DNA from: Thalassovita mangrovi
GTDB taxonomy: Bacteria; Pseudomonadota; Alphaproteobacteria; Rhodobacterales; Rhodobacteraceae
Length of the DNA stretch: 64,000 nt
Reading direction: 5' to 3'
Assembly: GCF_009857745.1 (NCBI RefSeq)
Contig: NZ_WWEN01000002.1
Span: 434,001 to 498,000 of the forward strand
Part shown: piece by piece, positions 9,147 to 17,459 of the stretch
How positions within the stretch are numbered: position 1 is the stretch's first letter
Layout of the letters: the number at the start of each line of letters is the position of its first letter
The notes under the pieces: model-generated
Seen by the model: the letters and a program-made list of their open reading frames with translations, nothing else
The model's database searches: none
Told to the model about the DNA's origin: nothing
Program-made: the position numbers and the translations under genes

Positions 9147-9199
9147 GTAATGTTATAGTATTCCCCATACAAGCCGCAATGTTATGTTATACAATAACA
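9147..9199. promoter_or_regulatory. Divergent zur/znuA promoter region with two Zur-like sites
   Basis: Two copies of AATGTTAT lie at 9149-9156 and 9178-9185. The second sits in a 20-base dyad (9180-9199) beginning TGTTATG and ending AATAACA, with 16 of 20 positions symmetric. The first lies in a weaker palindrome (AATGTTATAGTATT). AT-rich dyads built on TGTTAT/ATAACA are the known Zur operator type. One site could serve each direction. Confidence 0.75.
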
Positions 9200-9213
9200 G
9201 TCACGGAGCCGAA

Positions 9214-10245
9214 ATGATGAAACCCGCCCTCGCCCTTCCCCTGATCGTCCTTGCACAGGCGGCCCATGCCGAGGTGCCCAAGGTCGTCACCGACATCGCC
9301 CCGATCCAATCGCTGGCCGCGCAGGTGATGGGCGATCTGGGCAGCCCCTCGATGATCGTCGAACCGGGCGCGTCGCCGCATGGCTATTCCATGCGCCCGT
9401 CGCAGGCGAAGGCGCTGGATCAGGCCGATGTGGTGTTCTGGGTCGGTCACCCGCTGGCCCCGTGGCTGGAAGCGCCGCTGGAGCGGCTGGCCGGGAAGGC
9501 GGTATCGATCGAACTTCTCGAAGTCGACGGCACGGTCGAACGGCAGTTCCGCGAAACCGCCGTTTTCGCAGCGGAGGACGGTCATGAGGAGCACGACGCT
9601 CACGATCACGACAAGGCCGACGAACACGATCACGATCATGACGCCCACGATGGCCACGCCGAGGCCGAAACTGATCACGACGCGCAGGGCGAAGACGTTC
9701 ATGGGCACGAAGGTCACGATCACGACCATAACGGCCTCGATCCGCACGCCTGGCTCGACCCGCAAAACGGCAAGGTCTGGCTCGGCGCGATGGCCGCGGC
9801 CCTGGCCGAAGCCGACCCGGAACACGCCGACATCTACCGCAGCAACGCCAAGGCGGCGCAGGACGACCTGGATCAGCAGATCGGTCGCATCCAGGCGGTT
9901 CTGGAACCGGTCGCGGACAAACCCTTCGTGGTGTTCCACGACGCCTATCAGTATTTCGAAGCACGGTTCGGCCTGCGCGCCAGCGGCGCGATTTCGCTGA
10001 GCGACGCTACGGCGCCCAGCCCGGCCCGGATCATGGAAATCCGCGACGAAATCCACGAACACGGCGTCGTCTGCGTGTTTTCCGAACCGCAATTCAACCC
10101 CGGCCTGGTCGCCACCGTTTTCGAAGGCAGCGACGCGCGCACCGCGGTGATCGACCCGCTGGGCACCAAGCTGGAAACCGGCCCGGCGCTTTACGGCACC
10201 CTGCTGGACGAACTGGCCGGCACCATGGCGGAGTGCCTGAAATAA
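9214..10245 (+). CDS. znuA: Zinc-binding periplasmic protein ZnuA
   Basis: 343 residues from the ATG at 9214; an ATG at 9184 lies inside the operator and is unlikely. The signal peptide is MMKPALALPLIVLAQAAHAE. It belongs to cluster A-I binding proteins, with IAPIQSLAAQVMG at the first lobe, DPHAWLDPQNG at the second, and histidines including those in GASPHGYS and DPHAW. A flexible, strongly His/Asp-rich loop of about 55 residues occupies the middle (for example HDAHDHDKADEHDHDHDAHD). This is the ZnuA feature thought to collect zinc for the binding site. It is transcribed divergently from zur and ends in a strong terminator. Confidence 0.95.
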   Translation: MMKPALALPLIVLAQAAHAEVPKVVTDIAPIQSLAAQVMGDLGSPSMIVEPGASPHGYSMRPSQAKALDQADVVFWVGHPLAPWLEAPLERLAGKAVSIELLEVDGTVERQFRETAVFAAEDGHEEHDAHDHDKADEHDHDHDAHDGHAEAETDHDAQGEDVHGHEGHDHDHNGLDPHAWLDPQNGKVWLGAMAAALAEADPEHADIYRSNAKAAQDDLDQQIGRIQAVLEPVADKPFVVFHDAYQYFEARFGLRASGAISLSDATAPSPARIMEIRDEIHEHGVVCVFSEPQFNPGLVATVFEGSDARTAVIDPLGTKLETGPALYGTLLDELAGTMAECLK

Positions 10246-10276
10246 CACCCGGCCGGTAACAGGCTGACCTTCAAAG

Positions 10277-10306
10277 GGCCCGCTTCGCATCCGAAGCGGG
10301 CCTTTT
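10277..10306 (+). terminator. Rho-independent terminator of znuA
   Basis: A perfect 11-bp GC-rich stem (GGCCCGCTTCG / CGAAGCGGGCC) with loop CATC is followed by TTTTATT, 32 bases after the znuA stop. Confidence 0.92.
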
Positions 10307-10427
10307 ATTGGGCCTCCCCGACCGCCGCCGCCTGCCCAACGCCCGGTCTGCGCGACGTCAATCGGCATATTCCTGCCCGAATTCACGGCCTTTTTTGCCC
10401 GGACCGGCCCGAACCGACCGGAACCGG

Positions 10428-12284
10428 ATGGAGCTTTGGGCGTTGAGCGCCTATTCTGGCAGTCGAATAGCTCTTGCCAGATTGACCACGATTCCATTGC
10501 GACACTTCTCCGCCCTTCTGCTTTGCGCGGCCCTTGCCGCGCCCGCCCCGGCCTCCGCGCTGGACCAGCTGGATTTTTCGTTGCAGGGGGTGGAAAACAA
10601 GACCCTTCTCAAGCGGCTGCGCGGCGCTTCCATGCTGCGCACCGCCGAACGCGAAAAGGTCAGCGATCCACAGGACCTGTTTTCCACCGCGCTGGCCGAT
10701 TACCGGCGGCTGGTCGAAACGCTTTACGCCCTGGGATATTATTCCGGCATCGTGCATATCCGCATCGACGGGCGCGAAGCGGCGCTGATACCGGTGCTCA
10801 GCCCGCCGCGTGAAATCTCGAAGATCGAGGTCAGCATCGACCCCGGCGAACCCTTCCGCTTCGGCACCGTGGACATCGCACCGCTGGCGCCCGGCACCCA
10901 GTTGCCGCCGGAATTCCGCAGCGGCGAACGCGCCCGCGCCGAGGTCGTCATCGACGCCGCCCAGGGCGCGGTCAGCGACTGGCGCGATGCCGGCCATGCC
11001 AAGGCCGAGGTCGCGTCGCAGGACCTGCTGGCCGATCACGCCGATTACAGGCTGGACGCGCGGATCGGCCTTGCGCCCGGGCCGCAGGTGCGGTTCGGCG
11101 ATCTGATCCTGTCGGGCAAGACCAAGGTGCGCCCCGAACGCATCCGCCGCATCGCCGGGCTGCCCGAGGGCGAAGTGTTTTCCCCCGACGCGCTGGACAA
11201 GGCCGCCAGCCGGTTGCGCCGCACCGGCACGTTCCGGTCGGTCGCGCTGACCGAGGCCGAAAAACTGGGCCCCGACAACCGGATGGATATCGGGCTGGCA
11301 GTGGTGGATGAAAAACCCCGCCGCTTCGGCGCCGGGATCGAGATGTCGAATTTCGAGGGGCTGAGCGTGTCGGGATTCTGGCTGCATCGCAACCTTCTGG
11401 GCGGGGCCGAACGGCTGCGGATCGAGGGCGCGGTGTCCGGCATCGAGGGCGATAGCGGCGGCGTCGATTACAGCCTCGGTGCGCGGATCGAACAACCCGC
11501 CATGTTCGGCGCCGACACCGTGGGCTATGCCTACCTCGACATGTCCAGCCTGGACGAACGCGATTTCACCGCCGACACCGTGACCGTGGGGATCGGCGCG
11601 ACGCGGATCTTTTCCGACCACCTGCAGGGCAGCGTGGAATTCGCCCTGTCCTACAGCGAAACCGACGACGTGTTCGGCCCCCGCGATTTCACCTTCGCCA
11701 CCCTGCCGGTATCGCTGCAATGGGACAAGCGCGACGACATTCTGAACGCCACGAAGGGCCATTACGTCGATGCGCGGCTGACGCCCTTTGCCGGGCTGAA
11801 CGGCGAAGCTTCCGGCGCGCAATTGAAATTCGACAGCCGGGTCTATCGCAGCCTCGGCGCCGAGGGGCGGCTGGTGCTGGCCGGGCGGTTCCAGCTGGGA
11901 TCGGTGGTCGGCCCGTCCCTGTCGGAAACCGCCCCGACCTACCTGTTCTATTCAGGCGGCGGCGGCACCGTGCGCGGCCAGCCCTATCAGTCGCTGGCGG
12001 TGGATGTCGGCACCGGCCGCACCGGCGGGCGCAGCTTTGCCGGGCTGTCGGCCGAGGTGCGGACCAAGGTGACCGAAAAGATCAGCATCGTCGGCTTCGC
12101 CGATGCGGGCTATATCGGCAGCGAAAGCTTCCCCGACGGGTCGGGCGAATGGCATTCGGGGGCCGGGATTGGCGTGCGTTACGACACCTCGGTCGGACCG
12201 ATCCGGCTGGATGTCGCCACCCCGGTCAGCGGCGATACCGGCGCGGGCGTGCAAGTGTATATCGGGATCGGGCAGGCTTTCTGA
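10428..12284 (+). CDS. tamA: Outer-membrane translocation protein TamA (Omp85 family)
   Basis: 618 residues from ATG 10428; TTG 10482 is an alternative start just before the signal sequence core RHFSALLLCAALAAPAPASA. POTRA-like domains lie in the first half, with FGDLILSGKTKVRPERIRRI as a clear POTRA unit (about residues 220-290). A bacterial surface antigen beta-barrel occupies the second half, including the G-x-G-x-x-R-G lid motif in GGGGTVRGQPYQ, and the protein ends in phenylalanine as barrels recognised by BAM do. TamA works with TamB in outer-membrane biogenesis. The stop overlaps the tamB start by one base. Omp85 length and partner order support TamA over BamA. Confidence 0.92.
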   Translation: MELWALSAYSGSRIALARLTTIPLRHFSALLLCAALAAPAPASALDQLDFSLQGVENKTLLKRLRGASMLRTAEREKVSDPQDLFSTALADYRRLVETLYALGYYSGIVHIRIDGREAALIPVLSPPREISKIEVSIDPGEPFRFGTVDIAPLAPGTQLPPEFRSGERARAEVVIDAAQGAVSDWRDAGHAKAEVASQDLLADHADYRLDARIGLAPGPQVRFGDLILSGKTKVRPERIRRIAGLPEGEVFSPDALDKAASRLRRTGTFRSVALTEAEKLGPDNRMDIGLAVVDEKPRRFGAGIEMSNFEGLSVSGFWLHRNLLGGAERLRIEGAVSGIEGDSGGVDYSLGARIEQPAMFGADTVGYAYLDMSSLDERDFTADTVTVGIGATRIFSDHLQGSVEFALSYSETDDVFGPRDFTFATLPVSLQWDKRDDILNATKGHYVDARLTPFAGLNGEASGAQLKFDSRVYRSLGAEGRLVLAGRFQLGSVVGPSLSETAPTYLFYSGGGGTVRGQPYQSLAVDVGTGRTGGRSFAGLSAEVRTKVTEKISIVGFADAGYIGSESFPDGSGEWHSGAGIGVRYDTSVGPIRLDVATPVSGDTGAGVQVYIGIGQAF

Positions 12285-15200
12285 TGCGTAAATTGATCCT
12301 TCCCCTTGTGCTGATCGCCCCCCTGCCCGTGCTGGCGCAGGAAGCGCAGGACGACCGCGGCTACCTTGAAGCCCTGCTGGAAGATTCGCTGTCCAGCCCC
12401 GGCGCGCAGGTCGACATCACCGGCTTCAAGGGCGCGCTGAGTTCCACCGCCACCATCGAAAAGCTGACCATCGCCGATGCCGACGGCATCTGGATCACGC
12501 TCGACACCCTGTCGCTGGACTGGAACCGCGGCGCGCTGCTGCGCGGTGATCTGCAGGTGAACGAATTGTCGGCGGGCACCATCACCTTCGACCGCCTGCC
12601 GCTGCCGGCGGAAACAACCCCGCCCACCGCCGAGGCGCCCGGTTTCGCCCTGCCGGAGCTGCCGGTATCGGTGCATCTGGGCAAGCTGTCGGTGGGCAAG
12701 GCGACGCTGGGCCCGGCGCTTTTGGGCGAGGAATTGACGCTGTCGCTGGACGGGTCGGCAGAACTGGTCTCCGGCGCAGGGTCGGCGGCCCTGTCGGTCA
12801 GGCGGCTGGACGTGACCGAAAGCGCATTGGAATTCGCGGCAAGTTATACCAATGAAACCAAACAGTTATCGCTCAATCTTGACCTTCACGAACCGGCAGG
12901 CGGGATCGTCGCCACCCAGTTGGCCCTGCCCGGCACACCTGCGATCGACCTGACCGTCAAGGGCGACGGCCCGATCGAGGATTTTGCCGCCGACCTGACC
13001 CTTGCCACCGACGGGCAGGACCGGCTGCGCGGCAACCTGGCGCTGACCGCCAAGCCGCGCGACGACAGCCCCGAGGCGGTAAGCGACCTGGTCTTCGCGG
13101 CCGAACTCGGCGGCGACCTGGCGCCGCTGTTCGCCCCCGATTACCGCGCCTTCTTCGGCCCCGATATCCGGCTCAAGGCGGATGGCAAGCGGCTGGCCGA
13201 GGGCGATCTGCATCTCGACGCGCTGACGCTGAACGCCGATGCGCTGTCGCTGCAGGGCACCGCCCGCATCGCCGCCGACGGCTGGCCCGACCTGTTGCAC
13301 CTCGACGGGCAGATCCGCCCACAGCGGGGCGACAGCGTATTGCTGCCGCTGAGCGGCCCGGCGACCCGGTTGCGCGGGGCGGATATCGCGCTCAACTACG
13401 ACGCCGCGCAGGGCGATGGCTGGCAGCTCGTGGCGCGGCTCGACGGGCTTGAGCGCCCCGACATGCGGCTCGCCTCGGCCCGGGTGACCGGCGCAGGCCG
13501 GTTGCAGCGCGGCGACGGCACCAGCCTTGGCCAGGTGAACGGCCAGATCGAGCTGAGCGCGCTCGGCATCGGGCTGGACGATCCGCAACTGCAAGCGGCC
13601 GTCGGGCCGGAGCTGCGCGGCAAGCTCGACTTCGACTGGGCCGAAAACGCCCCGCTGAGCCTGACCGGGATCGAGCTGAGCGGCGCGGATTACAAGGCCT
13701 CGGGCGATCTGAGCATTGCCGGGCTGACCGACGGGATGAACATCCGGCTCGCCCCCGACCTGCGGGTCAGCGCGCAGGACCTGTCGCGGTTTTCCGCAAT
13801 CGCCGGGCGCGACCTGGGCGGGTCGGCAGGCGTCGGCGTCAAGGGCGATCTGCGCCCGCTGGCGGGCAGTTTCAACCTGACCATCGACGGCGACACCCGC
13901 GATCTGGCCCTGTCGCAGCCGCAGGTCGATCCGCTGCTTGCGGGCCAGGGCACGCTGCACCTGATCGCCCGCCGCGATGCGGATGGCAGCGCAATCGACG
14001 ACCTGCGGATCGCCACCGATCACGCCGAAATCACCGGCACCGCGCAGATGCGCACCGGCGCGGGATCGGCCGAAATCAGCACCCGGATCGCCGATCTGGC
14101 GCGCGTCATCGACGGCATCGGCGGCGCGGCGATGGCCGATATCAGGGCCGATCTGAGCGACGGGCAGTGGCAGATCGACGCCAATGCCATCGGGCCGGGC
14201 GGCGCGAATATTGCCGCGCAGGGCACGGCGGCCGAGGATGCCAGCACCATGAATATCGGCATCACCGGCACTGCCCCCTTGGCGCTGGCCAACCGTATTC
14301 TGCGGCCGCAGCAATTGTCCGGGCTGGCGCGGATCGACCTTCGGCTGGACGGCGCCCCGTCGCTGGCCGCGCTGTCGGGCGAAATCAGCAGCAGCGGTGC
14401 GCGGCTGGCGCTGCCGACCCAGCGGCTGGCGCTGGAGGATATCTCCGGCGCGATCCGCCTGAACGGGGGGAGTGCTACGGTCGACATGTCGGCGGGCGTG
14501 TCCTCGGGCGGGCGAGTCACCCTCAGCGGTCCGGTCTCGCTCTCCCCCGGTTACAGCGCCGATCTGACCGCAGACCTGGCCGCGATCCACCTCACCGACC
14601 CGACGCTTTACGACACCACGCTGGACGGACGTATCGGCGTGTCCGGGCCGCTGACCGGCGGTGCCCGGATCAGCGGCACCGTGACGCTTGGCGAAACCGA
14701 ATTGCGGGTGCCCAGCACCTCGGGGCCGAGCTATGCCGACCTGCCCGGGCTGAAGCACCGCAACGAACCCGCCGAGGTGCGCCAGGTGCGCAGCTGGGCC
14801 GGGCTGATCGAAACCTCAGGCAATGGCAGCTCCGGGCCTTCCTACGGGCTCGACCTGACGATCCGGGCCCCGGCGCGGATCTTCGTGCGCGGTCGCGGGC
14901 TGGACGCGGAACTGGGCGGCGGGCTGCGACTGCTGGGCAGCACCGACAGCGTGGTGCCGCAGGGCCGCTTCGACCTGATCCGCGGGCGGCTGGATATTCT
15001 TGGCAAGCGGCTGACCCTGACCGAGGGGCTGATTCAGCTGCAGGGCGCCTTCGACCCCTATATCCGCTTTGCCGCCGATACCGAGGCCGACGATACCAGC
15101 GTGACCATCGCCATCGACGGCCCGGCCAGCAGCCCGGGCCTGAACTTCACCTCCAGCCCGGACCTGCCGCAGGACGAAATCCTGGCGCTGGTGCTGTTCG

Positions 15201-15535
15201 GGCACGGCATGTCGTCGATTTCGCCGTTACAGGCGCTGCGGCTGGGCGCCGCGATCCGTACCCTGGCGGGCGGCGGCAGCGGCGGGCTGACCGGCGGGTT
15301 ACGGCGGGGGCTGGCGCTGGATGACCTGGACCTGAGCACCAGCGAGGAAGGCGCGGCCCAGGCGCGGATCGGCAAATATATCAGCGACAATATCTATACC
15401 GAGGTCACCGTGGACACGGCCGGAGAAAGCCAGATCAACCTGAACCTGCAGATCAGCCCCAGCCTCACCGCGCGCGGCCGGATGAGTTCGGACGGGGAAA
15501 CCGGCCTGGGCGTGTTCTTCGAGAAGGATTATTGA
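12284..15535 (+). CDS. tamB: Translocation/assembly module protein TamB
   Basis: 1083 residues. It has an N-terminal signal/anchor (MRKLILPLVLIAPLPVLAQE), a very long repetitive beta-rich body with many short D/L/G repeats (AsmA-like beta-taco groove), and the conserved C-terminal DUF490/TamB domain, with RGRGLDAELGG, GRFDLIRGRLDILGKRLTLT and a terminal segment ending GLGVFFEKDY. TamB bridges inner and outer membranes and, with other AsmA-like proteins, is linked to phospholipid transport and outer-membrane protein assembly. The start is the ATG overlapping the tamA stop. The length is slightly below the E. coli protein (about 1260), as usual in Rhodobacteraceae. Confidence 0.93.
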   Translation: MRKLILPLVLIAPLPVLAQEAQDDRGYLEALLEDSLSSPGAQVDITGFKGALSSTATIEKLTIADADGIWITLDTLSLDWNRGALLRGDLQVNELSAGTITFDRLPLPAETTPPTAEAPGFALPELPVSVHLGKLSVGKATLGPALLGEELTLSLDGSAELVSGAGSAALSVRRLDVTESALEFAASYTNETKQLSLNLDLHEPAGGIVATQLALPGTPAIDLTVKGDGPIEDFAADLTLATDGQDRLRGNLALTAKPRDDSPEAVSDLVFAAELGGDLAPLFAPDYRAFFGPDIRLKADGKRLAEGDLHLDALTLNADALSLQGTARIAADGWPDLLHLDGQIRPQRGDSVLLPLSGPATRLRGADIALNYDAAQGDGWQLVARLDGLERPDMRLASARVTGAGRLQRGDGTSLGQVNGQIELSALGIGLDDPQLQAAVGPELRGKLDFDWAENAPLSLTGIELSGADYKASGDLSIAGLTDGMNIRLAPDLRVSAQDLSRFSAIAGRDLGGSAGVGVKGDLRPLAGSFNLTIDGDTRDLALSQPQVDPLLAGQGTLHLIARRDADGSAIDDLRIATDHAEITGTAQMRTGAGSAEISTRIADLARVIDGIGGAAMADIRADLSDGQWQIDANAIGPGGANIAAQGTAAEDASTMNIGITGTAPLALANRILRPQQLSGLARIDLRLDGAPSLAALSGEISSSGARLALPTQRLALEDISGAIRLNGGSATVDMSAGVSSGGRVTLSGPVSLSPGYSADLTADLAAIHLTDPTLYDTTLDGRIGVSGPLTGGARISGTVTLGETELRVPSTSGPSYADLPGLKHRNEPAEVRQVRSWAGLIETSGNGSSGPSYGLDLTIRAPARIFVRGRGLDAELGGGLRLLGSTDSVVPQGRFDLIRGRLDILGKRLTLTEGLIQLQGAFDPYIRFAADTEADDTSVTIAIDGPASSPGLNFTSSPDLPQDEILALVLFGHGMSSISPLQALRLGAAIRTLAGGGSGGLTGGLRRGLALDDLDLSTSEEGAAQARIGKYISDNIYTEVTVDTAGESQINLNLQISPSLTARGRMSSDGETGLGVFFEKDY

Positions 15536-15850
15536 GCGCGGACACGCGCTGTGCAGGCTGGGCTGCCGCTCGCTCCCGATCTCCGAGCCGTACTCGCGGT
15601 TCTGCCCCCCAGGTCGCGGGTACCGCCGCCTCCCGCATCCGTACATCCAGCGGCAAACCGACTGCCCCGCCCCTCGCCTTTCGGGTCGCGCGAACGGCTT
15701 TTTCCCGGCCGGACTTCCCCCTGACCGGCCCCGCCCTGCTCGCGCTTTTAAAAAATGTCACATGGGCCGGATTTTTTTGCAAAATCCCTCTGGACACCCC
15801 CCCGTAGCTCGCCTAGAACGCCTCCACCCGAACGCAAGACGTTCACCCGT
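15536..15850. other. Gene-free stretch between tamB and tRNA-Phe
   Basis: A small 6-bp hairpin (AGCGCG-gaca-CGCGCT, 15535-15550) lies at the tamB stop. The rest is unremarkable until an AT-rich patch at 15747-15787 (ttttaaaaaatgt, then gatttttttgcaaaa), which probably contains the tRNA promoter. I see no open frame with protein-like composition. Confidence 0.6.
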
Positions 15851-15925
15851 GCCCGGGTAGCTCAGGGGTAGAGCAGTGGATTGAAAATCCTCGTGTCGGT
15901 GGTTCGATTCCGCCCCCGGGCACCA
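15851..15925 (+). tRNA. tRNA-Phe (anticodon GAA), CCA encoded
   Basis: The cloverleaf reads as follows: acceptor GCCCGGG (15851-15857) pairs with CCCGGGC (15915-15921); discriminator A and genomic CCA end at 15925; D stem GCTC/GAGC; anticodon loop TTGAAAA (15881-15887) with GAA; T stem GGTGG/CCGCC around TTCGATT. The anticodon stem has one T-T opposition at positions 28-42 (15877 and 15891). The 3' half from 15880 onward is repeated at 30897, marking this gene as the attachment site of the island. Confidence 0.96.
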
Positions 15926-15927
15926 TT
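15880..15927 (+). repeat. attL: 48-bp direct repeat, left copy
   Basis: Identical to 30897-30944. It begins in the anticodon stem-loop of tRNA-Phe (attgaaaatcctcgtg) and ends 2 bases after the CCA, so integration restores a complete tRNA. Confidence 0.93.
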
Positions 15928-15987
15928 ATTTTTAAATTTTTCAATTGCTTAACCTGTGCGGCTTCGTGCGCGCACTTGCATTGCTAG

Positions 15988-16007
15988 GCTTGGGTATCAC
16001 TGGGGTA
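15988..16007 (+). repeat. Subterminal direct repeat, left copy (possible integrase arm site)
   Basis: The 20-base sequence gcttgggtatcactggggta recurs at 30743-30762, each preceded by gcattgc with a 3-base difference. It contains an internal repeat of GGGTATCA, 10 bases apart here. Its placement just inside each end suggests an integrase arm-type binding site. Confidence 0.6.
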
Positions 16008-16175
16008 TCAATTTGCAGGAAGTTCTCCACTCGGCGCGACAGTACTTCACCATAAGTGGGAATGAACTGAAATCTACAGTGGCACTTGACAAAGGCAAAG
16101 AGTATCAAATCAGTGGTCGTTGACGCCTTCGGGAAGGAAAACGCTACCGAGAAATGAAAAAATACCAGGCCTTGC

Positions 16176-17459
16176 ATGTTCGATTTGACAAAAAAAAACG
16201 GCAATAAGCCAAATTTCATTGACTTGTTCGCGGGGGCTGGTGGCCTGTCCGAGGGTTTTGTGCGCGCAGGCTGTGAGCCCATCGCTCACGTCGAGGCTGA
16301 TACTGCGGCAGCTTGCACTCTCCGTACTAGAGAAGCGTTCCACGTACTGAGGGGCCGAGGCGACCTCAGCGGATATTTTGCATATCTTTCGGGTCAGCTT
16401 AGCAGGGACGAATTCTATTCGTTGGCGTTTGGACCCCGCTCGAGTTCTGTCATCAACGCCGAAATTGGCGCTAAGAGCCTGTCTCACATTTTTAACCAAT
16501 TGGATATCCAGATTGGCGATAGGAAACTGGACCTAATTGTAGGTGGTCCACCATGCCAAGCTTATTCACTTGTTGGGAGAGCGCGCTCTGAACAGAAGAT
16601 GGTCGGCGACAAACGGAACTACTTGTTTGTCTACTACGCCGAATTCCTGAGGAGATATCGACCAAAGTTCTTTATCTTTGAAAACGTCGTCGGACTTCTG
16701 ACCGCGCGCGAAGCCGATGGCACACGCTACTTTGATATGATGTGGTCGCTTTTCAAAGATCTCGGTTATACGGTCGAATATCAAGTCATCGCCGCTGATG
16801 AATACGGTATCCCTCAAAAGCGAAAAAGGATTATTCTCGTAGGCAGAAGAGGTAAGAAAGACGGTTTCTTCCCAGAGCTCGAAAAAATCCCGACTGACTT
16901 TTTGGTTGAGGATGCTATCGGCGACCTACCATCTTTGCGTGCCGGGAAAGGGGTGCCATCAGCCATTTTATTGGAAAATCCGCCTAGCCGTTGGCTGGCG
17001 GAATCCGGCTTGCTTTCAGCGGACAAGAGTACCACTTGGCACGAAGCACGCCCTCACAACCCGAGGGACCTCAAAATTTTCAAGAAAGTAGTCAACAGGT
17101 GGAACAAAAATGGTGAACGGCTGAGTTATAACGACCTGCCTGAGTCGCTAAAGACCCATAAGAACCGAAGCTCATTTCTTGATCGTTTCAAGGTTGTTGC
17201 GGCAGACTTGCCAGCGTCCCATACAGTGGTTGCACATATCGCCAAGGATGGGAACTACTACATCCATCCAGACAATGCGCAAAACAGATCCCTTACACCG
17301 CGCGAGGCGGCGCGACTGCAAACTTTCCCTGATGACTTTTATTTCGAGGGCGCAAGTGGAAAACCAAGCCGAACCTCGGCCTTCAAGCAAATCGGGAATG
17401 CCGTGCCGGTCCTGCTAGCTGAGAAGATTTCCCAGAAACTTGTGGAGAACTGGTCATGA
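16176..17459 (+). CDS. DNA (cytosine-5-)-methyltransferase
   Basis: 427 residues with all key C5-MTase motifs: motif I FIDLFAGAGGLSEGF (residues 14-28), motif IV GGPPCQAYS with catalytic Cys127, motif VI ENV (168-170), motif VIII QKRKR (213-217), then a variable target-recognition region, and motif X QIGNAVP (405-411). It transfers methyl groups to C5 of cytosine within a specific DNA site that cannot be predicted here. The stop overlaps the next gene's ATG by 4 bases (ATGA). The vsr gene in the same operon is the normal partner of C5 methyltransferases. No recognisable restriction endonuclease gene lies next to it. Confidence 0.93.
   Translation: MFDLTKKNGNKPNFIDLFAGAGGLSEGFVRAGCEPIAHVEADTAAACTLRTREAFHVLRGRGDLSGYFAYLSGQLSRDEFYSLAFGPRSSSVINAEIGAKSLSHIFNQLDIQIGDRKLDLIVGGPPCQAYSLVGRARSEQKMVGDKRNYLFVYYAEFLRRYRPKFFIFENVVGLLTAREADGTRYFDMMWSLFKDLGYTVEYQVIAADEYGIPQKRKRIILVGRRGKKDGFFPELEKIPTDFLVEDAIGDLPSLRAGKGVPSAILLENPPSRWLAESGLLSADKSTTWHEARPHNPRDLKIFKKVVNRWNKNGERLSYNDLPESLKTHKNRSSFLDRFKVVAADLPASHTVVAHIAKDGNYYIHPDNAQNRSLTPREAARLQTFPDDFYFEGASGKPSRTSAFKQIGNAVPVLLAEKISQKLVENWS

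Noticed and set aside
9184-9213. Upstream ATG as the start of znuA
   Set aside because: It lies within the Zur-like dyad and would add ten residues before a normal signal peptide.
12866-14758. Long minus-strand frame opposite tamB
   Set aside because: Same high-GC shadow effect; no start site or domain is visible.
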